Source: Selenomonadaceae bacterium (GTDB lineage Bacteria; Bacillota; Negativicutes; Selenomonadales; Selenomonadaceae). From it: a DNA stretch of 63,547 bases. Positions within the stretch are counted from its first letter, which is position 1. Every line of letters begins with the position of its first letter. Below are positions 15,554-23,262 of this stretch, in pieces. The DNA is taken from the NCBI GenBank assembly GCA_017535925.1, contig JAFXTD010000019.1, forward strand, positions 1 through 63,547. Direction: 5' to 3'. Under the pieces are notes generated by a model. That model searched no databases. It saw nothing but the letters and a program-made list of their open reading frames with translations, and had not been told where the DNA came from. The translations under genes were made by a program, and so were the position numbers.

Positions 15554-15583
15554 GCGGTTACTCGTGTAAGGGCTCGCCCGCCC
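15554..15583 (+). repeat. 30-bp inverted repeat, copy 1
   Basis: This sequence recurs inverted at 16929-16958 with two mismatches. Each copy contains a GGGC-TC-GCCC hairpin. The pair brackets four small genes. Confidence 0.75.
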
Positions 15584-15589
15584 TAAAAT

Positions 15590-15835
15590 TTAAGCGTTCG
15601 GGGTAATGTCGAGATAAACGGTCGTGCTTTCGACGACTTTGGCGTCACGCCAGCCGGTGGGTGTTGCGCCGGCTTTGTCGCCTTGAAGAGCCGCAATCAC
15701 TGCGGGTTTTAACGCGTTGATTTGTGCCGCCGTGATGTCGCCTTTGGGGTTTTCGAGAGAAATTGTGCGGTCGTCCCCGTCCGCAAAGCCCACGACAAGT
15801 TTTAACTGGTTGCTGTGTTTGGTTCTGTCAGCCAT
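15590..15835 (-). CDS. DUF2922-like protein
   Basis: An 81-aa protein matching the DUF2922 pattern: a first strand LKLVVGFADGDDRTISLENPK, helix AAQINALKPAVIAALQ and a final DAKVVESTTVYLDI strand. The family is widespread in Clostridia and Negativicutes and uncharacterised. A GGAGG site precedes the ATG at 15835. A paralogue is at 19083, and three related-looking small genes follow. Its place between lysis and tail-fibre genes leaves a structural or a lysis role open. Confidence 0.65.
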   Translation of the reverse strand: MADRTKHSNQLKLVVGFADGDDRTISLENPKGDITAAQINALKPAVIAALQGDKAGATPTGWRDAKVVESTTVYLDITPNA

Positions 15836-15849
15836 TGTTTGTCGCCTCC

Positions 15850-16413
15850 TCAAAGTTGTTCCCATATCGGTGTGTCTTCGTATCTGATTGTCAGTCGGTA
15901 AGTCGTGCGTGCGGTTTCCTCTGTCTCGTCGAAATAGAATTCAACTGTGACGGTGTCGCCTGATTTCCAGTCATGGATATAACCCGTGATTCCAATGCCC
16001 TCCAGAAGTTCGCCATTTTTTCTAACTGGTCCAAAGCTGAGGTCTGCCACTCTGGCGTTTGTGTCGCCTTCATTTTTAACGCAAACCGGCGAAGTGAATT
16101 TGTAAGTGTAATTCGGAACTGCCTGAGTAGACAATCGAACCATCATAAATTCATTGTTGAAACCCGTGAGTTTTAGAAATGACGGATTGTCAATTATCGC
16201 GACAGTCAATTTGGGTTTGTTGCCGTTGGTGATGTTGGTGCGTTCGACTTTCTCAATGTTCGTGAGAGTGTTGGTCGTTAACGCGTTAAGACCGGTGCAC
16301 AGTGCGCTGACTGCGCTGTTGTCGGCGTTGGGGTTGATGTCGGTGATCGCCTTCATGCCCTTGCGATTGTTCGCGTCAAGGTAAGTGATGGTTGCGGAAA
16401 CTTTATCTGGCAT
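15850..16413 (-). CDS. Hypothetical 187-aa protein, DUF1659-like N-terminus
   Basis: The first 65 residues (SATITYLDANNRKGMKAITDINPNAD..ALCTGLNALT..IEKVERTNI) resemble the small DUF1659 fold, and the rest forms a beta-rich domain (TYRLTIRYEDTPIWEQL at the end) that could be an immunoglobulin-like or carbohydrate-binding unit. GGAGG is 8 nt before the ATG at 16413. I do not recognise a specific function. It may decorate the tail tip or fibre. Confidence 0.6.
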   Translation of the reverse strand: MPDKVSATITYLDANNRKGMKAITDINPNADNSAVSALCTGLNALTTNTLTNIEKVERTNITNGNKPKLTVAIIDNPSFLKLTGFNNEFMMVRLSTQAVPNYTYKFTSPVCVKNEGDTNARVADLSFGPVRKNGELLEGIGITGYIHDWKSGDTVTVEFYFDETEETARTTYRLTIRYEDTPIWEQL

Positions 16414-16414
16414 G

Positions 16415-16699
16415 TTATTCGCCTCCATTCAAGTTAATGAGCGTCGTGGTGACGGAATCATATTGAGCCGCCGTGATAGACGCCAATTCGCCGATATTGT
16501 TCGCCGAGTCGTAATCGTCGGAGATAAAGAATGTGTTCAAGCCGCCAGCCGAACTTGCGCCGCCGGTGACGGATTGATTGAACGCGAGAACATTTGCTTT
16601 AACGGAGCTGAGCGCACCATTTGCAACGTCGTCGAATTTGTATTTACGAGTAAACTCGGTGCCTTTGTAGCCGAAAGTCAAGGTAACGGAATTAGCCAT
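16415..16699 (-). CDS. Hypothetical 94-aa protein
   Basis: A small protein with strand-helix-strand pattern (SVTLTFGYKGTEFTRKYKFDDV, then a Ser/Gly-rich loop, then helix). It resembles its neighbours in size and layout, suggesting a family of diverged copies. GGAGG lies 9 nt before the ATG at 16699, and it overlaps the next gene by 8 bp. Confidence 0.6.
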   Translation of the reverse strand: MANSVTLTFGYKGTEFTRKYKFDDVANGALSSVKANVLAFNQSVTGGASSAGGLNTFFISDDYDSANNIGELASITAAQYDSVTTTLINLNGGE

Positions 16700-16907
16700 T
16701 GTCAATCACCTCCGCAATACGAATGCGCGACATACCTTCGACGGCAACGGAGCCACCGCCGACAATCGCCAAAACCTTATCGATTTGCGCCTTGGCGTTG
16801 GCGGGCGTCGAAGTCGGATTGGTGCCGGCAATGTTGATGTTGTCCGAAGTGCCCGCGATTTTGGCTTTAATCGTGGCAATCGGCTTTTCGTTGAATGTGT
16901 AAGCCAT
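16692..16907 (-). CDS. Hypothetical 71-aa protein, DUF1659-like
   Basis: A 71-aa protein with AYTFNEKPIATIKAKIAG, a loop, then helix NAKAQIDKVLAIVGGG and a terminal strand GMSRIRIAEVIDNG. This strand-helix-strand order is that of DUF1659/DUF2922 proteins. AAAGGAG precedes the ATG at 16907. It is the first of the bracketed small genes in transcription order. Confidence 0.6.
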   Translation of the reverse strand: MAYTFNEKPIATIKAKIAGTSDNINIAGTNPTSTPANAKAQIDKVLAIVGGGSVAVEGMSRIRIAEVIDNG

Positions 16908-16928
16908 AATAGAAACTCCTTTCGTGAC

Positions 16929-16958
16929 GGGCGGGCGAGCCCTTGCACGAATAACCGC
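16929..16958 (-). repeat. 30-bp inverted repeat, copy 2
   Basis: Reverse-complement partner of 15554-15583 (28 of 30 positions). It lies just upstream of the ribosome site of the 71-aa gene. Confidence 0.75.
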
Positions 16959-16969
16959 ATTTTCAGTTG

Positions 16970-17197
16970 TCAAAGAACGTTGTTGGCGTCGTCGGGTTTG
17001 TGTTTGGAGCAAGCCAGCTTGTCAGCCAAACTGCGCCCCATGTACGCGACCAAACCCGTGACGATGGTATTTCCCAGCTCCATGGGCAACGGCGGCAAAC
17101 CGCACAAAACGATAACGACGTTGCCCGTGATAAATAAAATGAGCGCGGAGACAAGCCCCGTGCCCAAAATTTTATCTGTGTCAATTTTTGTTAGCAT
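16970..17197 (-). CDS. Holin-like membrane protein
   Basis: A 75-aa protein with two membrane segments (GLVSALILFITGNVVIVLCGL and a weaker ELGNTIVTGLVAYMG) and a short charged, Lys-containing tail. This size and topology, next to an endolysin that lacks a signal peptide, fits a class II-type holin that makes the lethal membrane lesion. AAGGAG precedes the ATG. It overlaps the next gene by 17 bp. Function is inferred from topology and context. Confidence 0.7.
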   Translation of the reverse strand: MLTKIDTDKILGTGLVSALILFITGNVVIVLCGLPPLPMELGNTIVTGLVAYMGRSLADKLACSKHKPDDANNVL

Positions 17198-17459
17198 GAT
17201 GAGCGTGCTCCTTCAAGAAAGCGTCAATCCTGTCGTGAGCTTTTTGAATCGCGTATTTCATTTCGCGCATTTCGCCTTCCATGCGGTGTTGCTGTTCGCG
17301 GCTGACGTGTAATTCTTCGCTCAGCTTGTTAATCGCGGCTTCCACGCGGTCAACGGATTTATTCAGCGGGCGAACGAAAACATAAGCGAACGCCGCGCCC
17401 ATAACGCTCAGAATTGCCGCCAAATACGAACCGATTTGCAAAAGTTCCACGCGAATCAC
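17181..17459 (-). CDS. XhlA-like or i-spanin-like membrane/coiled-coil protein
   Basis: This 92-aa protein has one N-terminal membrane segment (IGSYLAAILSVMGAAFAYVFV) followed by a long heptad-patterned coiled coil (VDRVEAAINKLSEELHVSREQQ). This is the layout of XhlA-type hemolysin/lysis proteins and of inner-membrane spanins. A GTG at 17459 overlaps the previous stop; a second GTG three codons later has the better ribosome-site spacing and may be the true start. It lies directly beside the holin candidate. Confidence 0.65.
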   Translation of the reverse strand: MIRVELLQIGSYLAAILSVMGAAFAYVFVRPLNKSVDRVEAAINKLSEELHVSREQQHRMEGEMREMKYAIQKAHDRIDAFLKEHAHHANKN

Positions 17460-17614
17460 TTCCCTTTTTTGGGTGCGGGAATTTTCGCTTCCAGTTCGTC
17501 AATTCGATTGATTAAATACATGAACAAATTGTCTTGCGCTTGACGGATTTGTTTTTCGCTGACGGTCGACATTTTTTCGCGTTGTTCTTGCGTCAAGGGA
17601 AATTGAATAATCAT
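17456..17614 (-). CDS. Hypothetical 52-aa helical protein
   Basis: A short, highly helical protein (FPLTQEQREKMSTVSEKQIRQAQDNLFMYLINRIDELEAKIPAPKKG). It may be a small tail or lysis accessory. AAAGGAGG precedes the ATG at 17614, and the stop overlaps the following start (GTGA), so expression is well supported. Confidence 0.6.
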   Translation of the reverse strand: MIIQFPLTQEQREKMSTVSEKQIRQAQDNLFMYLINRIDELEAKIPAPKKGK

Positions 17615-17628
17615 GTTCGCGACCTCCT

Positions 17629-19077
17629 TTAAAGCGCGGGCGACCAGGCCGCCGCCCAGCTGTAAATCGTGTGACCTTCGCCGAGCCAATCATAACTTGC
17701 CGTGAGTTCGGTGCCTTCGGGCGCGACGCAAGTCAAAATCTGCGAGCTTTCATCGTAACTGAACGACGCGTTGACGCTGAGAGTTTCGGATTTGGCGGCG
17801 TGTTTGAGGACGAAAAGTTGAGTGCCGCCCGTCGCGACGCCCAAGAATTCATTTTCGACGGAGCCGGAATTGCGATAAAGTTTCAAGCGAATATTCGTGA
17901 CGGATTGCCCGTCAAGTTCTTCGTCAGGCAACGAGTAAGTAAAACGCGTCAAAAAACTTCCGTCGTCGTAAGGTTGGTGGTCGACGTCAACGGACATTTC
18001 ACGCCAAATTTCTTTTTGCCGCCCGAAATTGTAAGTCGCGGTAATTTCTTGATTGGCGATCGTGTTAATCGTGGCTTCGCCGGTCTCGGTGTTGTAGCTG
18101 AAATTTGCGATGGGCAAGCCGTTTGCGAAAAGTTTAATGGTCGCGGGGTCAATGCCGACGTCGGGCACGCCGTCAACGCCGAGCGTCAAAGTTTGAGCGG
18201 AGCCGGTCGAAGTACCAATCGGCAAGAAAATTCTTTGTGAAGTCGGTTTAACAAAGTTCACGAAGGCGGCAATTCCCGAATCAATAAAACGTTTGTGGCG
18301 AACGATAACGGTGCAAGTTTGCAAGCCGTGATTGTAATCGTGCATGACGGAATAAATTTCGGCTGAGTCGCCCGAAACGACGGCCGCGCCTTGAGTGTGG
18401 CGGACGACAATTTTTTCGACTTTCGCGGAGTCGGCGCCGTTAATTGTGGTGACGGTGTAACGAATTCGGAACTGAATTGCGTCGGCTTCGGTCTCCTTGA
18501 GCGACTGATAAGCAATAAAATCGCCCCACTCGCCATTGACTTTCGTGCGCGCCGTGACGTTAATTGCGCCGTGTCCCGTGGTCTTGTTCGTGACTTCGAT
18601 ATTGATAATTCGCGGCGTCGCGTCACCCGTGCCCGCAAGTTCAAATTCGGCAGTCTCAACAGTTTTTTCGTAAACGTCGGTGGAAGAACGAACTTTCAAG
18701 CCGAGTTTGATAGTCGGCAATGCAAGCGCGTCACTCGGCGAATAAAGCGCGATGATCGGATAAATATTTTTGTCGACCCAAGAAGGGACGCCCGAAATTT
18801 CGGCAAGTTCGGCGGGCGTGTTGCCGTTGGCGATAACGTTGTCGAAATCAGCGGAGCCGCCGACCGTGACGGGGTTGCCGTCCGAAAATTTATAAAGTGC
18901 GCCGTCGACTTTGAACAAAATTTTTCGTTGACTGCCGGCAGGTTCCGCGCCCGAAATTTCAAAGCCGTCAACGTGATTTTGTCCCGCCGTGTTGAAGGGA
19001 GTTTTGGGCGTGAGCAAAGACGATTTTTTGAAAGAAAGTTCGTCGGTGCCGTAGCGCATTGTGTTGTATTGAAGCAT
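17629..19077 (-). CDS. Probable tail/fibre-associated structural protein
   Basis: A 482-aa, beta-rich, largely acidic protein with no catalytic motif. Segments around residues 25-60 (GFEISGAEPAGSQRKILFKVDG) and several NGxPIxNFSYNTETGEAT-type strands suggest repeated immunoglobulin-like or jelly-roll units, common in distal tail and fibre proteins. It lies between fibre genes and the lysis block. The ATG at 19077 is 5 bp after the DUF2922-like gene, consistent with one transcript. Exact role unknown. Confidence 0.6.
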   Translation of the reverse strand: MLQYNTMRYGTDELSFKKSSLLTPKTPFNTAGQNHVDGFEISGAEPAGSQRKILFKVDGALYKFSDGNPVTVGGSADFDNVIANGNTPAELAEISGVPSWVDKNIYPIIALYSPSDALALPTIKLGLKVRSSTDVYEKTVETAEFELAGTGDATPRIINIEVTNKTTGHGAINVTARTKVNGEWGDFIAYQSLKETEADAIQFRIRYTVTTINGADSAKVEKIVVRHTQGAAVVSGDSAEIYSVMHDYNHGLQTCTVIVRHKRFIDSGIAAFVNFVKPTSQRIFLPIGTSTGSAQTLTLGVDGVPDVGIDPATIKLFANGLPIANFSYNTETGEATINTIANQEITATYNFGRQKEIWREMSVDVDHQPYDDGSFLTRFTYSLPDEELDGQSVTNIRLKLYRNSGSVENEFLGVATGGTQLFVLKHAAKSETLSVNASFSYDESSQILTCVAPEGTELTASYDWLGEGHTIYSWAAAWSPAL

Positions 19078-19082
19078 AAAAT

Positions 19083-19337
19083 TTATTGCTCCTTTCGTAA
19101 GTCAAAGAATTTGAAAGTCTGTTCGATGATTTTGGCAGACTTCCAGCCGTTGAAAGCCGCGCCGAGTTTGTCGCCGACGAGAGCTTGAGCGGCGGCCTTG
19201 GTCAGTTCGGTATCGGCGGCGAAATTTTTCTTGGTGAGAGAACGTTTGGGATTTTTGGTCGTGATTGTTCGATAGTCGCCGTCCGTGAAACTCGCGACAA
19301 GTTTGAGCCGGCGCGTGCGTGTGGTTTTGTCAGGCAT
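19083..19337 (-). CDS. DUF2922-like protein, second copy
   Basis: An 84-aa paralogue of the protein at 15590: RRLKLVASFTDGDYRTITTKNPK, then a helix AAAQALVGDKLGAAFNGW, then SAKIIEQTFKFFDL. The shared GWxxAK(V/I)(V/I)E pattern shows common descent. It sits beside a large fibre-like gene here, whereas the other copy is near the lysis genes, so the paralogues seem to have been moved as a cassette. Confidence 0.65.
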   Translation of the reverse strand: MPDKTTRTRRLKLVASFTDGDYRTITTKNPKRSLTKKNFAADTELTKAAAQALVGDKLGAAFNGWKSAKIIEQTFKFFDLRKEQ

Positions 19338-19352
19338 TTTTCGTCACCGAAA

Positions 19353-21296
19353 TCAGTTGGCGCGAATGGTTCCGTCGGTGTCTTGATCGACGACGTTGTT
19401 GCAGTAAATGAACGCCCAACCTGAACTGCCGCCGCCGTATGTCGTGTTGCTGCTTGTGTAATGGCCGCCGCCGTTGTAGCCGCCTCCGTAGCCTTTGCCT
19501 GCCGCGCTCGTGTAAGGCAGGGTTGAAGTGCCTGCGTAACTGCCGCCCGTCCGCAACGCGTACACACTGAAACCCGAAATCGTGTTGGCGACAATCATCA
19601 TGTGCGTACCTTGATACCTGCCCGGTCCCGCCTTGCCGTTTGAGCCGTAGCCGCCTTTGTTGGTGCCCGCGTCGTAAGCTTTTGCGCCTGAGCCGCCGTT
19701 TTCACCGACGTAGCCGAAATTGGTAGTTGTCGACCGTGAGTATGCGCCCAAAACGGTTTTGTCGTTCATGATTAAGTTGTTCGCCAAAATGAAGACTGAG
19801 CCGTTGCCGTGACCGATTGGTAACTTGTCACTGTCTTGAGCGTTCCCGATGAAAGCAAGTCCTTCGCGTCCGTAAGCCGTTCCGCCGCCGCGTGTGCAGA
19901 CGTTGAGCTTGCCGCCCGACAAGTCGCAATTATTTTTCACGGCGATAGCGCAAATGCCGCCTTGAGCTCCGTCGAAAGTAGCGGTCGCCGAATTTTCTTT
20001 CGCGAGCGTGAAATTATTGAACTGCGGAATTGAAACGATTTGCGCGGCGTAATTGTCCGGCGAAATAGCGGGCGGCATGGCGTCGAGCGTCAAAGTTGTA
20101 CCGTTGTCCGCCAAAACGTTCGCCAAAATGAAACGTCCCGCGTCCGTGACATTGTTCGAGTCTTTGTGATTGAAATGAATCATCACCAGCGCGCCCGACG
20201 TGATTTGAGCAAGTCCCGTCGTGGTTTTGCTCTTGTAAGAAATTTTCATGCCGTCAACGGCGGTGATCGTGGCGTAATTGTTAAGTTGCGTGGTAATGTC
20301 GGTGCCGTCGCCGAAGCTCCCGTTGCCGAAATTTTTAATGTTCATCTTGGAAATTCGGGCGGGATTGGAAATGCAATCGTAAGCGTAAAGTCCCTCGTCG
20401 TTGCGCAATTTCGTTTCGGACGCGATATAGCAACGACAAATTCCCTGTCCCTTCGTGGAGCCGGAAGCGCGATATTTGGCAAGCATTTTGTGCCCGAAAT
20501 TTTCAATCGTTTCAGCGGCAATAAAAATCGTGGAGCCGCCGACGTTGGTGACGTTTTCGGGTTTTGTTTCGCCGTAAGTCACGGAATTCGACGCGCCCCG
20601 GAAAAATTGACAGCCGTAAGTTGCAACGTTGCCGATACGCGAATCCTCGTGACAAATCATTTTTTTCGCGACGATAAAAGCCGCGCCGTCGCCCGAATTC
20701 AGCATGAAATGAATTCGAGTGTCGGAATTTTCCCAGCCGGAATAAGTTTCGGTGTCGCTCGCCACGTCGTTATGAGTTTCGGGACGGAGAGATTTTGACG
20801 CGGGCGGAATACCTTTGTCGGCAAGCGAAATGTGCCCGCCGTCGAAAGTGAGCGTGTCGGAACACATTAGCGCGACAATCCCGCCGTAATAATTCATCGT
20901 GCTGTAAATCGGCGGAGTAATCGTGGTGCCTTCGCCGAGCGTCAAATTTTGATACTGAGCAACGGTAATCGCCTGCACGTAATATTTGGCAAGGTTGTCG
21001 GAAGTGATACAAGCGGTTGGATCTTCGTCGAGCGTCAAAATGTCGCCGTTGACTGCGGTAATGTTCGCCAGCAGATAATTTCCGAGAAAAACTTTGTCGC
21101 CGGAAACGGACGCGCTGACATGCAAAAGAATTTTTTCGCCGACCGAAAAACCAACGCCGCCGTCAAGCTTGTTCGCAGTGTCAATGGTGATTGAAGTCGA
21201 ATTAACCGCCGTAACTTTTGCATAAGAATTAATCGTTGACGTAACTTCGGTAACGTTGCCGAGTGAGCCGTTGCCGTAAGAAATTTTTAAAGCCAT
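19353..21296 (-). CDS. Large tail fibre/adhesin with internal duplication
   Basis: A 647-aa protein. Residues about 1-150 and 320-470 are homologous: each begins KISYGNGSLGNVTE or KNFGNGSFGDGTD, contains NYLLANITAVNGDILTLDEDP or RFILANVLADNGTTLTLDAMP, and ends in a Gly-rich beta segment. The C-terminal 100 residues are very rich in Gly, Tyr and Ser (GGGYNGGGHY), as in fibre tips. The GGAGG-spaced ATG at 21296 follows a terminator, so this gene may have separate expression. Host-receptor binding is inferred from composition, size and position; no known binding domain is recognised. Confidence 0.65.
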   Translation of the reverse strand: MALKISYGNGSLGNVTEVTSTINSYAKVTAVNSTSITIDTANKLDGGVGFSVGEKILLHVSASVSGDKVFLGNYLLANITAVNGDILTLDEDPTACITSDNLAKYYVQAITVAQYQNLTLGEGTTITPPIYSTMNYYGGIVALMCSDTLTFDGGHISLADKGIPPASKSLRPETHNDVASDTETYSGWENSDTRIHFMLNSGDGAAFIVAKKMICHEDSRIGNVATYGCQFFRGASNSVTYGETKPENVTNVGGSTIFIAAETIENFGHKMLAKYRASGSTKGQGICRCYIASETKLRNDEGLYAYDCISNPARISKMNIKNFGNGSFGDGTDITTQLNNYATITAVDGMKISYKSKTTTGLAQITSGALVMIHFNHKDSNNVTDAGRFILANVLADNGTTLTLDAMPPAISPDNYAAQIVSIPQFNNFTLAKENSATATFDGAQGGICAIAVKNNCDLSGGKLNVCTRGGGTAYGREGLAFIGNAQDSDKLPIGHGNGSVFILANNLIMNDKTVLGAYSRSTTTNFGYVGENGGSGAKAYDAGTNKGGYGSNGKAGPGRYQGTHMMIVANTISGFSVYALRTGGSYAGTSTLPYTSAAGKGYGGGYNGGGHYTSSNTTYGGGSSGWAFIYCNNVVDQDTDGTIRAN

Positions 21297-21311
21297 AATC
21301 AGCCCTCCAAT

Positions 21312-21332
21312 AAAAAAACGCCCGAAGGCGTT
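21312..21332 (-). terminator. Rho-independent terminator
   Basis: On the minus strand GAACGCC-TTCG-GGCGTT is followed by seven T residues. It ends the transcript of the 59-aa gene just upstream. Confidence 0.8.
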
Positions 21333-21342
21333 CATATTCAAT

Positions 21343-21522
21343 TCAATGTGTCTGCAAAAATTTTTCGTAAAGCATTAAAACGTTGTCCCACTCGTCTTCG
21401 TAAAACCACGGGTCATCGCGGGAAATGACGGTTTGTCCCGCAGAATTGCGTTTGGTATTTGCCTCCGCAAGCGCGTCGATTTTATCTTTGTTCGCTTGGA
21501 AGAACGCTTCAAAATCTTTCAT
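21343..21522 (-). CDS. Hypothetical 59-aa acidic protein
   Basis: A short acidic protein (MKDFEAFFQANKDKID then SRDDPWFYEDEWD). I do not recognise it. GGAGG is 8 nt before the ATG at 21522. It has its own promoter at 21617-21645 and its own terminator, so it is transcribed as a separate unit next to the type I toxin-antitoxin cassette and may be linked to it. Confidence 0.6.
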   Translation of the reverse strand: MKDFEAFFQANKDKIDALAEANTKRNSAGQTVISRDDPWFYEDEWDNVLMLYEKFLQTH

Positions 21523-21616
21523 GCTCGCCACCTCCCAAAAATTTTCCAAGTTGCTCGCTTAACCTTTAAATTTCAAAACGTTTTTTCAATACCGAGTGTC
21601 AAGTTGAATCATGACA

Positions 21617-21645
21617 ATTTTAGTCGTCCGTGATTGATTCGTCAA
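21617..21645 (-). promoter_or_regulatory. Minus-strand promoter upstream of the 59-aa gene
   Basis: TTGACG (21640-21645) and TAAAAT (21617-21622) are 17 bp apart. It lies in a repeat of about 46 bp that is duplicated at 21867-21913, where the same promoter is positioned to make the antisense RNA. Confidence 0.65.
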
Positions 21646-21668
21646 GTTGCGAGCGATTTTTTGTTGAT

Positions 21669-21697
21669 TTGCAAAAATAAAAGCCGTCTGTTACAAT
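21669..21697 (+). promoter_or_regulatory. Toxin mRNA promoter candidate
   Basis: TTGCAA (21669-21674) and TACAAT (21692-21697) with a 17-bp spacer would start an mRNA about 35-40 nt before the toxin start codon. Confidence 0.55.
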
Positions 21698-21713
21698 CAC
21701 AGCGGCGGGCTCA

Positions 21714-21734
21714 ACCTCCTTGTGCCGAGGAGGT
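21714..21734 (+). promoter_or_regulatory. Hairpin hiding the toxin ribosome site
   Basis: ACCTCCT (21714-21720) pairs perfectly with AGGAGGT (21728-21734), enclosing the Shine-Dalgarno sequence of the toxin in a 7-bp stem. Type I toxin mRNAs commonly carry such self-inhibition. Confidence 0.7.
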
Positions 21735-21740
21735 GATAGC

Positions 21741-21806
21741 ATGACAGTCACAGTCTCCTTACAATTCGCGCAACTGATTGTTTCGGTCATTACGTTGCTC
21801 AAATAA
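21741..21806 (+). CDS. 21-aa hydrophobic peptide, type I (Hol_Tox-like) toxin
   Basis: The short ORF encodes MTVTVSLQFAQLIVSVITLLK, a single hydrophobic helix with a lysine end. It resembles the small holin-like toxins of Firmicute type I systems (TxpA/BsrG kind), which also begin just after a perfect AGGAGG. The ribosome site (21728-21733) is 7 nt before ATG and is folded into a hairpin. An antisense transcript would cover the entire ORF. No protein antitoxin is nearby. The call rests on peptide character and this regulatory architecture. Confidence 0.6.
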   Translation: MTVTVSLQFAQLIVSVITLLK

Positions 21807-21872
21807 TTTCGTATATCAAGATACAAAACCATAAACAGAGGCTTGTCGAGCAAAACTGCTCGCCATAATTTT

Positions 21873-21913
21873 AATCGTCCGCGCTTAAAACGTCAAGTTG
21901 CGGGCGATTTTTT
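21873..21913 (+). terminator. Terminator of the toxin mRNA, containing the antisense promoter
   Basis: AATCGTCCGC (21873-21882) pairs with GCGGGCGATT (21900-21909; one T-G pair), followed by a T-run. The opposite strand of the same element carries the antisense RNA promoter, so the two transcripts overlap at their ends. Confidence 0.7.
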
Positions 21914-23249
21914 ATGCGCTGAGCGTGAAATATCCGTCGACGGTGAAAGTGCCGCCGCCCGTGACGGTGAAATTGTTCGCGTTGTTTTGCGTGGTGTTGA
22001 GCGGCAAAACTTGTTCGGCATTGCCGCCGGTGCCCGTGAAAGTTTCGGTAAAATTCAGCGTCGTAGCGCGAATATCGCCCGCGCCGCCTGCGCTTTGGTC
22101 GCCGATTGTTGAAGTCGTCCGCAGAAGTTGCGTGTTGTTAAGGTTGTAAGTGTAAATAACGTTTTGTTCGAGAATCGCGACAACTTTTGTATCGTTACGG
22201 GCAACGGATTTGATCTGAACGAGTTCGGAGTTTGTGCCGTCGGTCAACGTGTACCAACTTCCGACCAAAATATCTTTGTCGGTCTCAAGCTGAATGTCGT
22301 CGACGCCGGCAACCGCCACGATAACTTTGCAGGCGTACATATCGCAACAATCTTTGTCGGTAAACGGCTCAATCATGAGCAAGTTACCTTCAATGCCGAG
22401 TTCCTCTTTCGATTTGAGTTGCAGATAAATATTAGCCAAGTTAATTTCAGCCTGCGTCAAGCGCGAATTCATTTTCGGGATATTGGACGCGTCGCCGCCT
22501 AAAATTTGCTTGCCGAGAGCCGAAACGGGCATGGGGTGTAATTGATTGTCGCCGCCGTTTACCCAAACCGAATTCGCAACGTCAGTGATTTCTTCCGCCA
22601 AGTGCGGTAAATTCGGGTGAGGATTGTCGCTGGCAACGTGCTGTAAAAATTCGGTCTGCGTAATGTAAACAAGTCCGCCGTCGATAACTGCGGTGATATT
22701 CGTCGCCTTGTCGATAACGGTGATAACGGTGTAAACCAAATCCCACAAAACCGCGCCGTCGCCGCTCGGCATCCAATCCGAAGCGACGCCCGAATTTCGA
22801 TAGCAGTACATCAATTCTTCGCCGGTATCGGGATCGAGCGCGAACAACCCAATTTCGGCAAGTCGAAAACCTTCCGTGACTTCGGCGTTGCGAACTTGGC
22901 AACGAACCGCCATAGTGCCGCCGCCGGTGTGCTGAACTTGAGTGATCGCCGCTTCGAATTGCGGGTGAATCAGCGCGTTCATTTCGTATTGTTCTTCTTC
23001 GGTCGGAGTCAAGCCGTTGGCGTCGCCCACCATGATGCGAGTAAATCTGAGTTCCTTGCCCGCGATTGCCTTGCCGAGAAGTTCATAGCCGTTCGCGGTA
23101 AGTCTCGTGCCTTCTTTGGCGCGGGCAACGTCTTCGGCGAGTTGGCGCAATTCCGAATCACGCCACGCCGCCGCATTCGCCGCGAGTTGATTTAACTGCT
23201 CTTCGGTCAAATTCAAACCCGCTCCCAAAACATTTGCTAAGTCTGCCAT
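21912..23249 (-). CDS. Tail fibre protein, P2 gpH-like N-terminus
   Basis: The 445-aa sequence has an N-terminal region (residues 50-200) that matches phage tail-fibre proteins of the P2 H type: LTANGYELLGKAIAGKELRFTRIMVGDANG, then DLVYTVITVIDKATNITAVID. This part attaches the fibre to the baseplate via gpI. The C-terminal 150 residues are Thr/Gly-rich and beta-structured (ETFTGTGG, TVTGGGTFTVDG) and probably contact the host. AGGAG precedes the ATG. No separate chaperone gene of the gpG type is recognised. Confidence 0.85.
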   Translation of the reverse strand: MADLANVLGAGLNLTEEQLNQLAANAAAWRDSELRQLAEDVARAKEGTRLTANGYELLGKAIAGKELRFTRIMVGDANGLTPTEEEQYEMNALIHPQFEAAITQVQHTGGGTMAVRCQVRNAEVTEGFRLAEIGLFALDPDTGEELMYCYRNSGVASDWMPSGDGAVLWDLVYTVITVIDKATNITAVIDGGLVYITQTEFLQHVASDNPHPNLPHLAEEITDVANSVWVNGGDNQLHPMPVSALGKQILGGDASNIPKMNSRLTQAEINLANIYLQLKSKEELGIEGNLLMIEPFTDKDCCDMYACKVIVAVAGVDDIQLETDKDILVGSWYTLTDGTNSELVQIKSVARNDTKVVAILEQNVIYTYNLNNTQLLRTTSTIGDQSAGGAGDIRATTLNFTETFTGTGGNAEQVLPLNTTQNNANNFTVTGGGTFTVDGYFTLSA

Positions 23250-23262
23250 AAAATTTCATCTC

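Larger units (their letters stand above)
21672..21861 (-). ncRNA. Candidate type I antitoxin antisense RNA
   Basis: A minus-strand promoter (TTGACG at 21891-21896, TAAAAT at 21868-21873, 17-bp spacer) would start an RNA near 21861. It would run through the complement of the whole 21-aa toxin ORF and end at a stem GCCG-CTGT/ACAG-CGGC followed by a T-rich tail near 21672. A second hairpin (CGAGCA/TGCTCG) lies near its 5' end. The ends are predicted from sequence only. Confidence 0.55.

Noticed and set aside
21620-21790. Minus-strand ORF with CANC and an acidic end overlapping the toxin
   Set aside because: It lacks a credible ribosome site and lies entirely under the antisense RNA of the type I cassette, so the coding look is probably incidental.
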